From positions 1 to 34,750 of the forward strand of contig JAHEEV010000257.1 of assembly GCA_024640505.1 (NCBI GenBank): a DNA stretch of 34,750 bases. Direction: 5' to 3'. The position numbers and the translations under genes are program-made. Of the stretch, positions 1 to 6,489 are shown in pieces. This DNA comes from Halieaceae bacterium (GTDB lineage Bacteria > Pseudomonadota > Gammaproteobacteria > Pseudomonadales > Halieaceae). Within the stretch, counting starts at the first letter, position 1; every line of letters begins with the position of its first letter. The notes beneath the pieces are model-generated. The model was not told where the DNA came from. It saw only the letters and a list, made by a program, of their open reading frames with translations, and did no database searches.

Positions 1-413
1 GGGCGGTGGACCAGGATGGCGAGGTGATCGATGTATACCTGCAGGCCAAGCGAGATGGTGCTGCCGCCAAGCGGTTCATTCGTCGACTGCTACGATCTCA
101 TGGAGCCGAACCCAGAAAGATAGTAACGGACAAGCTGCGAAGTTATGGAGTCGCTCACCGAGAAGTGATGCCCGAGACAATTCACAGTACCGAACAGTAT
201 GAGAACAACCGGGCCGAACAGTCTCACGAGTCGACCAGGGTCAGGGAACGGGGGATGCGTAAGTTCAATTCTATGAAGCAGGCCCAGAGATTCCTGACAG
301 CCTATAGTGTTGTCCAAAACCTATTCAACCTGGGTAGGCACCTGATCAGATCTGAACACTACCGGAGCCTGAGGATTGGTGCGTTCAATGAGTGGAGCAG
401 GGCGGTAGCCTGA
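1..413 (+). CDS. IS6-family transposase, 5'-truncated by the window edge
   Basis: The C-terminal part of a DDE transposase, read in the frame that begins at base 3 (A-V-D-Q-D-G-E). The apparent GTG at base 6 is the internal Val of the conserved AVD-DGE segment, not a start. Visible catalytic features are the first Asp (AVDQDGE), the second Asp (IVTDKLRSYG) and the Glu in the NNRAEQSH segment, all typical of the IS6/IS26 family. The C-terminal block with RERGMRKF and a FLTAYSVVQNLFNLGR stretch also fits. The stop at 413 is followed after 10 bp by another transposase remnant, and I see no IS6-type terminal inverted repeat between them, so the right end of this IS may have been lost. Whether the gene is intact upstream cannot be seen. 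Confidence 0.85.
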   Translation, partial: AVDQDGEVIDVYLQAKRDGAAAKRFIRRLLRSHGAEPRKIVTDKLRSYGVAHREVMPETIHSTEQYENNRAEQSHESTRVRERGMRKFNSMKQAQRFLTAYSVVQNLFNLGRHLIRSEHYRSLRIGAFNEWSRAVA

Positions 414-423
414 GATCCTGAGC

Positions 424-681
424 ATGGATTTCTACGGAATTGGCGAGTTAATTTGCCAGTACCAGGTGACCTACTGCGGTCGCATCTGTATTGGTGGGCG
501 GAAAATCAATCTGTGCAGGGCATTGGCTGGACAACACGTGGGCGTACGGGAAGTCGCTGACAAGATATGGCTAGTCAGTTTTATGGAATATGATCTAGGA
601 TTCTTTGATGAGGATGAAAGCCGCGTGGAACCTGCGGCTAATCCTTTTATACCGAGACTGTTACCTATGTCTCCGGTATAA
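424..681 (+). pseudogene. C-terminal remnant of an integrase-core transposase (IS481-like)
   Basis: An 85-codon ORF whose last 70 or so residues match the C-terminal tail of DDE integrase-core transposases as I know them: CGRIC.GGRKINL, then AGQHVGVREVADKIWLVSFMEYDLGFFDE and a final NPF.PRLLPMSPV. No catalytic domain precedes it, since the IS6 gene ends 10 bp upstream, so it is a 5'-deleted fragment rather than a gene. The first ~15 codons probably are not family sequence. The junction suggests nested insertion or deletion between two different IS elements. Family assignment (IS481 versus IS3-like) is from memory of the tail sequence only. Confidence 0.7.
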
Positions 682-718
682 AGTGCAACCCATGTGTCGA
701 GTATGCACCCAAGATGTG

Positions 719-764
719 TGGTAGCTACGGGTGGACTTGAACCACCGACCCCAGCATTATGAAT
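719..764 (-). repeat. att site, distal copy: displaced 3' half of tRNA-Met
   Basis: Identical over 46 bp to the 3' half of the tRNA-Met gene at 7523-7568, from the CCA end through the anticodon loop. After 764 the match continues only with a 2-bp gap (TGTGCT). The anticodon-stem bases give an imperfect core of inverted half-sites, CCAGCA (750-755) and TGCTGG (767-772), around the anticodon loop sequence, which is where tyrosine recombinases of this type usually cross over. Confidence 0.88.
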
Positions 765-858
765 TGTGCTGGATATTTCTAACTGATTGATTTTGTTAAC
801 TTAAATTCGAACACCCACAGCGCATTCTGCACCACAGTGCACGACACATCACAGCAAG

Positions 859-876
859 TCCCGCAAATCTCCCGCA
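859..876 (+). promoter_or_regulatory. Candidate integrase arm-type site, left end
   Basis: An 18-bp motif made of two TCCCGCA heptamers 11 bp apart, TCCCGCA-AATC-TCCCGCA. The identical 18 bp occur at 7437-7454 inside the other end of the island. Each copy lies 70-95 bp from its att repeat and both have the same orientation. One helical turn between heptamers and presence at both ends is what arm-type binding sites of P4-like integrases look like. The role is inferred. Confidence 0.6.
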
Positions 877-911
877 AGTGGTGCACCGGCCCCCTATAGC
901 TCGGTCCGCCA

Positions 912-992
912 ATCGCGACGCTTTATTTGTCGCAATAGCTTGATCGCGACAGATAAATGCGTTTATATGTCGCAATTGAAGAAAATGCGACA
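912..992. promoter_or_regulatory. Alternating inverted half-site array and promoter of the Fic gene
   Basis: Five half-sites of GTCGC(A/G)AT type alternate in orientation just before the Fic start: ATCGCGAC 912-919, GTCGCAAT 929-936, ATCGCGAC 943-950, GTCGCAAT 969-976 and ATGCGAC 986-992. They form two larger inverted repeats: 922-957, with arms TTTAT.TGTCGC.AT, and 959-998, with arms beginning GCGTTTATATGTCGC. A plausible promoter lies within: TTGATC (940-945), an 18-bp spacer and TATATG (964-969). Such an array so close to the ATG (1001) suggests cooperative binding by a repressor. The winged-helix domain of the Fic protein itself is the obvious candidate (autoregulation), but this is inference. 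Confidence 0.65.
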
Positions 993-1000
993 TAACGCCC

Positions 1001-2410
1001 ATGCCCAAACAAGTCTCAGAAGAGGAACTTGAAGCCATTCGGAGGGCCGTTGGCGGCTTTCCAGAGGGCGCCTCTATTGACGAGATAAGCGATGCCATAG
1101 AGCCAAAAATCCATCGTAGAACACTGCAACGGCGGTTGGCCGTACTGGTGGAAAGGAAGCAACTCCTTCTCGAAGGGGGAGGGCGTGGTAGTCGATATAG
1201 GGTCCCGCCCGACGATGCTGGTTTAAACATCGAGGTAGGTGGAGCACAGCTTAGTTTGACCAGCGGAATCCCCGAGGTCGAGATCTATACCCCAGTCTCA
1301 GAGGTCGGTGCAGAGATTAAGCGACTTGTGAGGCAACCCATTCAGCATAGGCGCCCCGTGGGCTACAACCGGGACTTTATCGGAACTTATCAGCCCAACC
1401 GCACTTTCTACCTGCCCGAGGAGGTGCGTAAGCATTTGCTGGAGATCGGTCAATCCCAAGCGGGTGTACTCGCAGCGGGAACGTATGCCTTGCAAATCTA
1501 CAACAGGCTGTTGATCGATCTGACGTGGAATTCCAGTCGTCTTGAGGGTAACACCTATTCCCTACTTGAAACTGAACGGCTCATCGAATTAGGTGATAGC
1601 GCCGAGGGCAGGGATGCTCTGGAAACCCAGATGATCCTGAACCATAAAGCAGCCATTGAGTTACTCGTGCAGTCAGCGGCGGATACGGGGTTTAACCGAT
1701 ACACCATATGTAACCTCCACGCGCTGCTTTCAGAAAACCTGCTGCCAGATCCTGCAGCCTGCGGCCGCTTGAGGCAGCACTCGGTCGGCATTGGTGCAAG
1801 CGTGTTTCAACCGCTGCAAGGCGGCGCGTTGATAAATGAATTTTTTGATGAGGTGTTATTCAAGGCAGACGCAATCAGAGATCCTTTCGAGCAGGCATTC
1901 TTCGCCATGGTGCAGTTGCCTTATCTGCAAGCTTTTGACGACGTGAACAAACGCGTATCTCGCCTGGCAGCAAACATTCCTTTCATTCGAGAAAACCTGA
2001 GCCCTCTCTCTTTTGTCGATGTACCTGAGAAAGCCTACATTGACGGCTTGCTAGGCATCTATGAGCTCAACCGCACTGAATTGTTGGCTGATGTTTTCGT
2101 TTGGGCCTATGAGAGATCTTGCGCCCGATATTCTGCGGCTCGTCAATCACTTGGTGATCCCGATCCGTTTCGGTTGCGTTACAGGGAATTCATCGCTCAG
2201 CTGGTCTCCAATATCGTCCGTTCCGCTCTAAACAAGCGCGAGGCGGTTTCAGCTATAAAGCAGTTCATAGAACAAGAAATTGTGGAGCAAGACAGAGCGC
2301 GCCTCATGGAAATGGTGGAGACGGAACTGACTGGTTTGCATGAGGGAAATATCGCCAGATATAAGTTGAAACCATCAGAGTTTGAAAACTGGTTAAAGAG
2401 ATGGAGTTGA
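1001..2410 (+). CDS. Fic-family protein with N-terminal winged helix
   Basis: 469 aa. Residues 5-68 resemble a winged helix-turn-helix (ERKQLLLEGGGRGSRYRV being the wing), followed by a Fic-N-like linker and a Fic domain at about 170-370. NSSRLEGN (177-184) fits the S-x-x-x-E-G inhibitory helix motif of class II Fic proteins. The catalytic motif is non-standard: where Fic enzymes have H-x-F-x-x-G-N-x-R-x-x-R, this one has Q310-A-F-D-D-V-N-K-R-V-S-R321. The general-base His is therefore Gln and the Gly is Val, while Phe312, Asn316, Arg318 and Arg321 remain. I recall a family of helix-turn-helix Fic proteins with a QPFEDVNKR motif, so this may be subfamily-typical. Fic enzymes usually transfer AMP to target proteins; activity here is doubtful and a regulatory role is possible. 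It is the main cargo of the island, and its start is preceded by an operator-like array. Confidence 0.85.
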   Translation: MPKQVSEEELEAIRRAVGGFPEGASIDEISDAIEPKIHRRTLQRRLAVLVERKQLLLEGGGRGSRYRVPPDDAGLNIEVGGAQLSLTSGIPEVEIYTPVSEVGAEIKRLVRQPIQHRRPVGYNRDFIGTYQPNRTFYLPEEVRKHLLEIGQSQAGVLAAGTYALQIYNRLLIDLTWNSSRLEGNTYSLLETERLIELGDSAEGRDALETQMILNHKAAIELLVQSAADTGFNRYTICNLHALLSENLLPDPAACGRLRQHSVGIGASVFQPLQGGALINEFFDEVLFKADAIRDPFEQAFFAMVQLPYLQAFDDVNKRVSRLAANIPFIRENLSPLSFVDVPEKAYIDGLLGIYELNRTELLADVFVWAYERSCARYSAARQSLGDPDPFRLRYREFIAQLVSNIVRSALNKREAVSAIKQFIEQEIVEQDRARLMEMVETELTGLHEGNIARYKLKPSEFENWLKRWS

Positions 2411-2467
2411 AGTAAAGATACCGTCTTGTTCCACAGTGATGTAAATGAAATAGGAGCCATTTAATTC

Positions 2468-2508
2468 CACTTTTACCGCTAAAAGTGAAATAACAAGTGC
2501 TCTTGTTT
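2468..2508 (+). terminator. Possible terminator of the Fic gene (two stem-loops)
   Basis: About 60 bp after the Fic stop there is a perfect 8-bp stem CACTTTTA-CCGC-TAAAAGTG (2468-2487), followed closely by AACAAG-TGCT-CTTGTT with a pyrimidine-rich, T-containing tail. The stems are AT-rich and the tail is not a clean T run, so termination is only plausible. Confidence 0.4.
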
Positions 2509-2720
2509 CACTTTCATTCAGCAGCGAGCAGGTTTTATGGCTTTAGATTTAGAGGAATATCGCTCGGGAGAAGACATGAATGGCAAGGATAGGAAATACT
2601 AACGGCCTATTGAGAGTAGACATCCTCGCTGATTGTGTCGACTGGACCTGCTGACCTGTCGAAATACCCGTCTATTGACCCAAAAATCCTGTTCGCGGCG
2701 TTGAGCATGCCATTCAAATA

Positions 2721-2736
2721 CGTTCATTCCTGAACG
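2721..2736 (-). repeat. Small hairpin downstream of the IS91 transposase (candidate origin-end structure)
   Basis: Perfect stem CGTTCA / TGAACG around a TTCC loop. IS91-type elements have a hairpin at the replication-origin end, 3' of the transposase gene, close to a GTTC/GAAC tetranucleotide. A GTTC also occurs at 2689-2692. This is suggestive only; the element end is not defined. Confidence 0.3.
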
Positions 2737-2767
2737 GGTGCACGCGACAGCTCATGCCATGCGGTAT

Positions 2768-4303
2768 TCACTGGCTTCCTTGCTGGTGTAGTGCTGTTGT
2801 GCTGGAATCCTTCCCAGCGAAAAGAGGCAACGTACCAGGTGGCGCTCTGGTCGGTGGCACCAGCAATGGCCGAGTCGGTGTTTCCTGTTCTTTCTGGCGC
2901 AGGTGAGTCAGTATTCGATCGATGACGTCCTGGTCCTCAATGCTGGCGATGACCCTGACAGAACCACCGCAGCGGCCACAGACCTCGATGTCGATACTGA
3001 ACACACGTTTTAGGCGCTGGGCCCAGGTCATGGCGGCATGGCGCTCGGCGGGTGTGCGGACTTCTGCGTTGGAGATAGACTTGATGCCTTTCCCGCGCCT
3101 GGCTGGTGTGACCAGCCCACGCCAGCGGTGGTTTGGAGCGAGAACGCCATGGTAGCGGGTGAGGTTGACCCTCGGCTTTGGCACCAGAGCCGCCAAACGG
3201 GCAACGAAATCCACCGGTTCGAAGGCCACCTGGGTCGTGCCATCCCGGTACGGTGTCTTCAGGGTGTAAACCACCTTGCCCGTGGAGCTCAGTGAAAGGC
3301 GAGGAACTGCCACGGCAGGGCGGGAAATATACCGACACAGGCGCTCACGCTTGTCTTTCTGAATCCCCTCACAGCTGATCCCGGCGTGGAGAGAGAAACC
3401 ATTGGCCCTGGCCACCCGCTCCAGTCCAGGATCAGGTCTGTCCAGCGGACGGATGGTGCGGATCATGAAAGCTTTACGTCCCTGCTGTGGGCCGACGGCT
3501 ATGCGGTAGGAGATGGAACTGCCCAGAATCTGCGGCATGGCATCGGTATCCTCGGCGGGGTCGAGGTCCAGCCAGGCACTCTCGGTGTCCTGTTCCAGCA
3601 AGCCCTGGCGTTCGAGGCAGCGGCCGACGCGCTGGCTGATCAGTTGAACCAACTCCTCCAACTCGCCTTTGTCGGGTGCTTTGACGCGCTGAAAGCGGGG
3701 CGGTCTGTTGTCGCGATGCACATAGACGCCATCCAGGAACAAAATATGAAAGTGAATGTTGAGGTTAAGGGCGCTGCCGAAGCGCTGGATTAGCGTTACG
3801 GCCCCGGTGGCGCCTTCCTTGAGCGATAATTCGGATTTGTGGATAAGGTGGGTGGAGATCGCCCGGTAAACGATGCCCAGCACCTTGCCCATGGCCTGGG
3901 GGTGGGCCGCAAATAAGTAGCGCAGGGGAAAGGGGAAGCTGATGACCCACTGGCGAAGCGGGACATCGGGAAATACCTCATCGGCCAGCAGGGCGGCGGT
4001 CTCGGCCATGCGGCGGGCGCCACAACTGGGGCAGAACCCGCGCTTCTTGCAGGAAAACGCTACAAGTCGTTCGAAATGACATTTGTCACAGCGTACCCGG
4101 AGAAAGCCGTGCTCGAGGCGGCCGCACTTCAGGTAGGCCTCGAATTCCCTGTGGACATGCTCGGGCAGGGATTTGCCCTGCTGGGCCAGTTGGTCAACCA
4201 GGGCGGGGTAGTGCGCTTCGACGAGTTGGTAGAGTAGTGTCTGCTCGGGTTGATGGCGATCGTAGGCGGTTTTGCCAAGGCCATCCCTGCCTTGTGCCAA
4301 CAT
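2768..4303 (-). CDS. IS91-family (HUH rolling-circle) transposase
   Basis: 511 aa from the ATG at 4303, which has an AAGGCGG Shine-Dalgarno-like sequence upstream; the reading frame stays open to a GTG at 4372. Zinc-binding N-terminal domain: cysteines C72, C75, C85, C91 and C94 (CDKC...CPSC). The HUH motif is H184-F-H186 in LNIHFHILFLDG, and the likely nucleophile is Tyr325 (RYISRP). A C-terminal CGRCGG zinc knuckle follows. These are the features of IS91-family single-strand transposases, which move by rolling-circle replication and can mobilise adjacent DNA by one-ended transposition. The length is near the family norm (about 400-550), and no frameshift is seen, so it may be active. It lies between the Fic gene and the recombination cassette, in the opposite orientation. 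Confidence 0.93.
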   Translation of the reverse strand: MLAQGRDGLGKTAYDRHQPEQTLLYQLVEAHYPALVDQLAQQGKSLPEHVHREFEAYLKCGRLEHGFLRVRCDKCHFERLVAFSCKKRGFCPSCGARRMAETAALLADEVFPDVPLRQWVISFPFPLRYLFAAHPQAMGKVLGIVYRAISTHLIHKSELSLKEGATGAVTLIQRFGSALNLNIHFHILFLDGVYVHRDNRPPRFQRVKAPDKGELEELVQLISQRVGRCLERQGLLEQDTESAWLDLDPAEDTDAMPQILGSSISYRIAVGPQQGRKAFMIRTIRPLDRPDPGLERVARANGFSLHAGISCEGIQKDKRERLCRYISRPAVAVPRLSLSSTGKVVYTLKTPYRDGTTQVAFEPVDFVARLAALVPKPRVNLTRYHGVLAPNHRWRGLVTPARRGKGIKSISNAEVRTPAERHAAMTWAQRLKRVFSIDIEVCGRCGGSVRVIASIEDQDVIDRILTHLRQKEQETPTRPLLVPPTRAPPGTLPLFAGKDSSTTALHQQGSQ

Positions 4304-4455
4304 GGTGGTTCCGCCTTGGAGACCAGGAAGACCGAACCAACCAGCCTGTATCGGGAGGCCGGATAATGCCACATCAGAAGTGGCCTCCGAGCCTGTCGCA
4401 ATTCATCCAATGCGGTAGTTTGCCGGGGGGAAGAAGGCGTAAGACACTCGCTGCT

Positions 4456-4490
4456 CACGTCACTACAGAGCCAAAGCGGGTAGTGACGTG
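4456..4490. repeat. 10-bp inverted repeat upstream of the IS91 transposase
   Basis: CACGTCACTA (4456-4465) and TAGTGACGTG (4481-4490) are perfectly complementary, with a 15-nt loop. It lies about 150 bp before the transposase start, where the terminus end of an IS91-type element could be. The function is not established. Confidence 0.55.
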
Positions 4491-4539
4491 GGCGCCTCCG
4501 CTCTACGGCAATAATCTCAGCACCTCATCTGCTCAATGG

Positions 4540-4576
4540 GTTCCTGCAGTGGTTCCACTGGAACCACTGCAGGAAC
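4540..4576. repeat. 37-nt perfect palindrome
   Basis: Two 18-nt arms, GTTCCTGCAGTGGTTCCA and its exact reverse complement, flank a single C at 4558. GTTCC occurs twice in each arm. Such a long perfect palindrome is unlikely by chance. It could be the terminus of the IS91 element, a recombinase target or the remains of an insertion. Confidence 0.85.
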
Positions 4577-4974
4577 TAGCGAAATGTGTGGGTATCCTTG
4601 TCCGAAACCGCGCTCAATGCCACTGAAGTGTCATTTTTCTAGCGCGTCCTGACAATCAAGGTACCCGACGGCCGATAAAAACCGCACCGGATGCGGATCG
4701 AATTCCCTGTGACACCCGTATTACGCGTTCGTATAGTGGACTCACTAGACGCGGCCACTGCGGAAAAGTGGCAAGGATGACCCCACCTTGCGCAAGCGAA
4801 AGGGGTAGGCAGAATATTGTTGTTTTAGAATCTGCTGAACGCGTCACTCAGGGCCTTCTTAGACGCAGCGGTCAGTAATGACCGGGTCCATCTTAGAACG
4901 ATCGCGGTGCCGCATCATCCGGGTAGCGCTCATTCAAACCTCTCCCACTCGTCATGGGAATCTGTTCCAAAATC

Positions 4975-5016
4975 ACTGTTGATAGTCGGGCGCTCACGCC
5001 CGGTTTGAACAACAGT
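4975..5016. repeat. Two-tier stem-loop
   Basis: Outer arms ACTGTTG (4975-4981) and CAACAGT (5010-5016) enclose an inner perfect hairpin CGGGCG-CTCA-CGCCCG (4987-5002). No T run follows, so it is not an ordinary terminator. It lies about 250 bp before the recombinase gene and may be a leader structure or protein-binding site. Confidence 0.5.
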
Positions 5017-5268
5017 ATCTTCAACCACGCAAATACACTGGCGGTCAGTGCGTTCTGCTCAACTTAAAAAGGAGAAATCCATCACCAGCGTTTGGCTGGA
5101 TAACCGTTGGTTTGCACGGGCCAGTTTTCTTGCGAAAACACACCGTGCTGTCTATGGCCAGACACATTCAGGTCAACCGGGATTGGTGTCCCGTGATCGT
5201 ACTGCTTCGGCAGGCCTGCGCAGCATTGTTGCCAGGTGATCAGAAACACTCACCGAAGGAACTACACT

Positions 5269-6135
5269 ATGCGAGACCTGAACTACCAACTGAAACTTTT
5301 GTGTAAACACAGCCATGAGGGCAGCTTCGAAACTCGTGTGGGTAGAGAGCGCCAGTTGAGCGCTATCGCCAACCAGTTACACGACTTGGGGTTCCGACAA
5401 TTGAAGGCCACGTCCCTCAAGCAAAAGCATGTCCAGTCCCTGGTGGATCTGTGGCTCAAACAAAACCTTTCCCCTGGCACCATCAAGAACCGGATGAGTT
5501 GCTTACGTTGGTGGGCCGAGAAGGTTAACAAGCGGGCCGTGGTGGCCGGCAGTAACGATTTCTATGGGATACCGGACCGGCAGTTTGTGTCCGATCAGAG
5601 CAAGGCGAAAGATCTGGCCGAGGAGCAACTCGCCTTGGTCAAGGATGAACACGTAAGAATGAGCCTGCGCCTGCAACAAGCCTTTGGGCTCAGACGGGAG
5701 GAAGCCATCAAGATCCAGCCTCGTTGGGCGGATCGGGGCAAACACCTGCATCTCAAGGCCAGTTGGACCAAGGGCGGGCGGGAGCGGACCGTGCCCATTC
5801 GCACCACCGAGCAGCGAGCTGTACTGGAACACGCCAAGCAACTGGCCGGCCTGGGCGCTCTGATACCCGGAAGCCGGAATTACATCCAACAACTCAGAAT
5901 CTATGAGCGCCACACTGCCAATGCCGGGTTATCGAAAATGCATGGCCTGCGCCACGCCTATGCCCAGCAACGCTACCAAGAACTCACGGGCTGGCCATCG
6001 CCCCATGCGGGTGGGCCTTCCAAAGCAAAACTTAGCGGCGCTCAAAAAAGAAGGGATCACGAGGCCCGCTTAACCATAAGCAAAGAGCTGGGCCATGTCA
6101 GGGAACAGATTACTGCTGTGTACCTGGGGCGCTGA
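5269..6135 (+). CDS. Tyrosine recombinase (phage-integrase family, Integrase_1 type)
   Basis: 288 aa. The ATG at 5269 is preferred over a GTG at 5236 because a GAAGGA Shine-Dalgarno lies 8 bp before it. The N-terminal SAM-like core-binding domain (about 1-100) resembles the phage integrase N-terminal family that precedes Integrase_1 domains. The catalytic residues are all visible: R142 (GLRREE), K168 (WTKGGRERTV), H225-x-x-R228 (HGLRHAY), H276 (ELGHVRE) and nucleophile Tyr285 (AVYLG). The stop at 6135 is 3 bp from the GTG of the excisionase gene, so the genes are probably translationally coupled. Its substrate may be the island itself or a second site such as the upstream palindromes. Having two complete tyrosine recombinases in one small island is noteworthy. 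Confidence 0.88.
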   Translation: MRDLNYQLKLLCKHSHEGSFETRVGRERQLSAIANQLHDLGFRQLKATSLKQKHVQSLVDLWLKQNLSPGTIKNRMSCLRWWAEKVNKRAVVAGSNDFYGIPDRQFVSDQSKAKDLAEEQLALVKDEHVRMSLRLQQAFGLRREEAIKIQPRWADRGKHLHLKASWTKGGRERTVPIRTTEQRAVLEHAKQLAGLGALIPGSRNYIQQLRIYERHTANAGLSKMHGLRHAYAQQRYQELTGWPSPHAGGPSKAKLSGAQKRRDHEARLTISKELGHVREQITAVYLGR

Positions 6136-6138
6136 GAG

Positions 6139-6489
6139 GTGACTTCGATTCTCCCCCGATTCATTCGTTTGCGTGATGCCCCCGGCTACTTGGGAATGGA
6201 CAAGAACCGATTCAACCGGGAGGTTCGGATAAGCCTCACGGAGATTCCCATCGGTAAGCAGGGCATTGCCTTTGATCGGCTTGAAATGGACGCCTGGGCG
6301 GAGCAATATATGAACCGCTGTGGGTGTTCGCCAAAGCATAGAGGAGATTTCCTATGTCAAAGCGAATCCCGGGCCTCTACAAGAGAGGCACCCAGGGCAT
6401 CTGGCACATCGATAAATGCGTCAGGGGGTATGGCCGACTTCACGAGAGCACTGGAACAAGTGAGCTCGCGGAGGCGGAAAGGTACCTGA
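6139..6489 (+). CDS. Excisionase-like helix-turn-helix DNA-binding protein
   Basis: 116 aa from a GTG at 6139, three bases after the recombinase stop. The N-terminal ~60 residues (PRFIRLRDAPGYLGM, then NRFNREVR, then IPIGKQGIAFDRLEMDAWAEQY) match the AlpA/HTH_17-like proteins that accompany integrases of the kind encoded next. These are recombination directionality factors or regulators of excision. The C-terminal part is poorly ordered, with a basic end (SSRRRKGT) that also looks family-like, so the frame is probably real to its stop. It therefore overlaps the integrase gene by 136 bp in another reading frame, and the integrase Shine-Dalgarno and start lie within it. Confidence 0.8.
   Translation: MTSILPRFIRLRDAPGYLGMDKNRFNREVRISLTEIPIGKQGIAFDRLEMDAWAEQYMNRCGCSPKHRGDFLCQSESRASTREAPRASGTSINASGGMADFTRALEQVSSRRRKGT

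Larger units (their letters stand above)
2411..2767. other. Gene-free stretch between the Fic gene and the IS91 element
   Basis: 357 bp without a convincing gene. It holds two small stem-loops just after the Fic gene (described separately) and a 6-bp stem hairpin CGTTCA-TTCC-TGAACG at 2721-2736, 31 bp beyond the transposase stop. A 21-codon ORF (2537-2602) is too short to support. The left end of the IS91 element must lie somewhere here, but I cannot fix it. Confidence 0.55.
4304..5268. other. Structured non-coding stretch between the IS91 gene and the recombinase
   Basis: 965 bp in which I find no supportable gene. A 63-codon ORF (5048-5239) is preceded by no good start signal; a strong AAAAGGAG at 5066-5073 precedes only an ATC codon. 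The stretch contains a 10-bp inverted repeat (4456-4490), a 37-nt perfect palindrome (4540-4576) and a two-tier stem-loop (4975-5016), listed separately. The upstream (terminus) end of the IS91 element is probably in the first 300 bp. Confidence 0.6.

Noticed and set aside
911-1000. CRISPR-like array
   Set aside because: The repeated units are short 7-8-bp half-sites in alternating orientation with unequal spacing, which fits operators and not CRISPR repeats. No CRISPR array was seen anywhere in the window.
4540-4576. Integron attC site
   Set aside because: The arms are perfectly complementary and lack the RYYYAAC/GTTRRRY core pair and the extrahelical bases of attC sites. The nearby recombinases are not integron integrases.
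5048-5239. 63-codon ORF before the recombinase
   Set aside because: The GTG start lies before the Shine-Dalgarno-like AAAAGGAG rather than after it, and no family pattern is visible. Kept only as a possibility.
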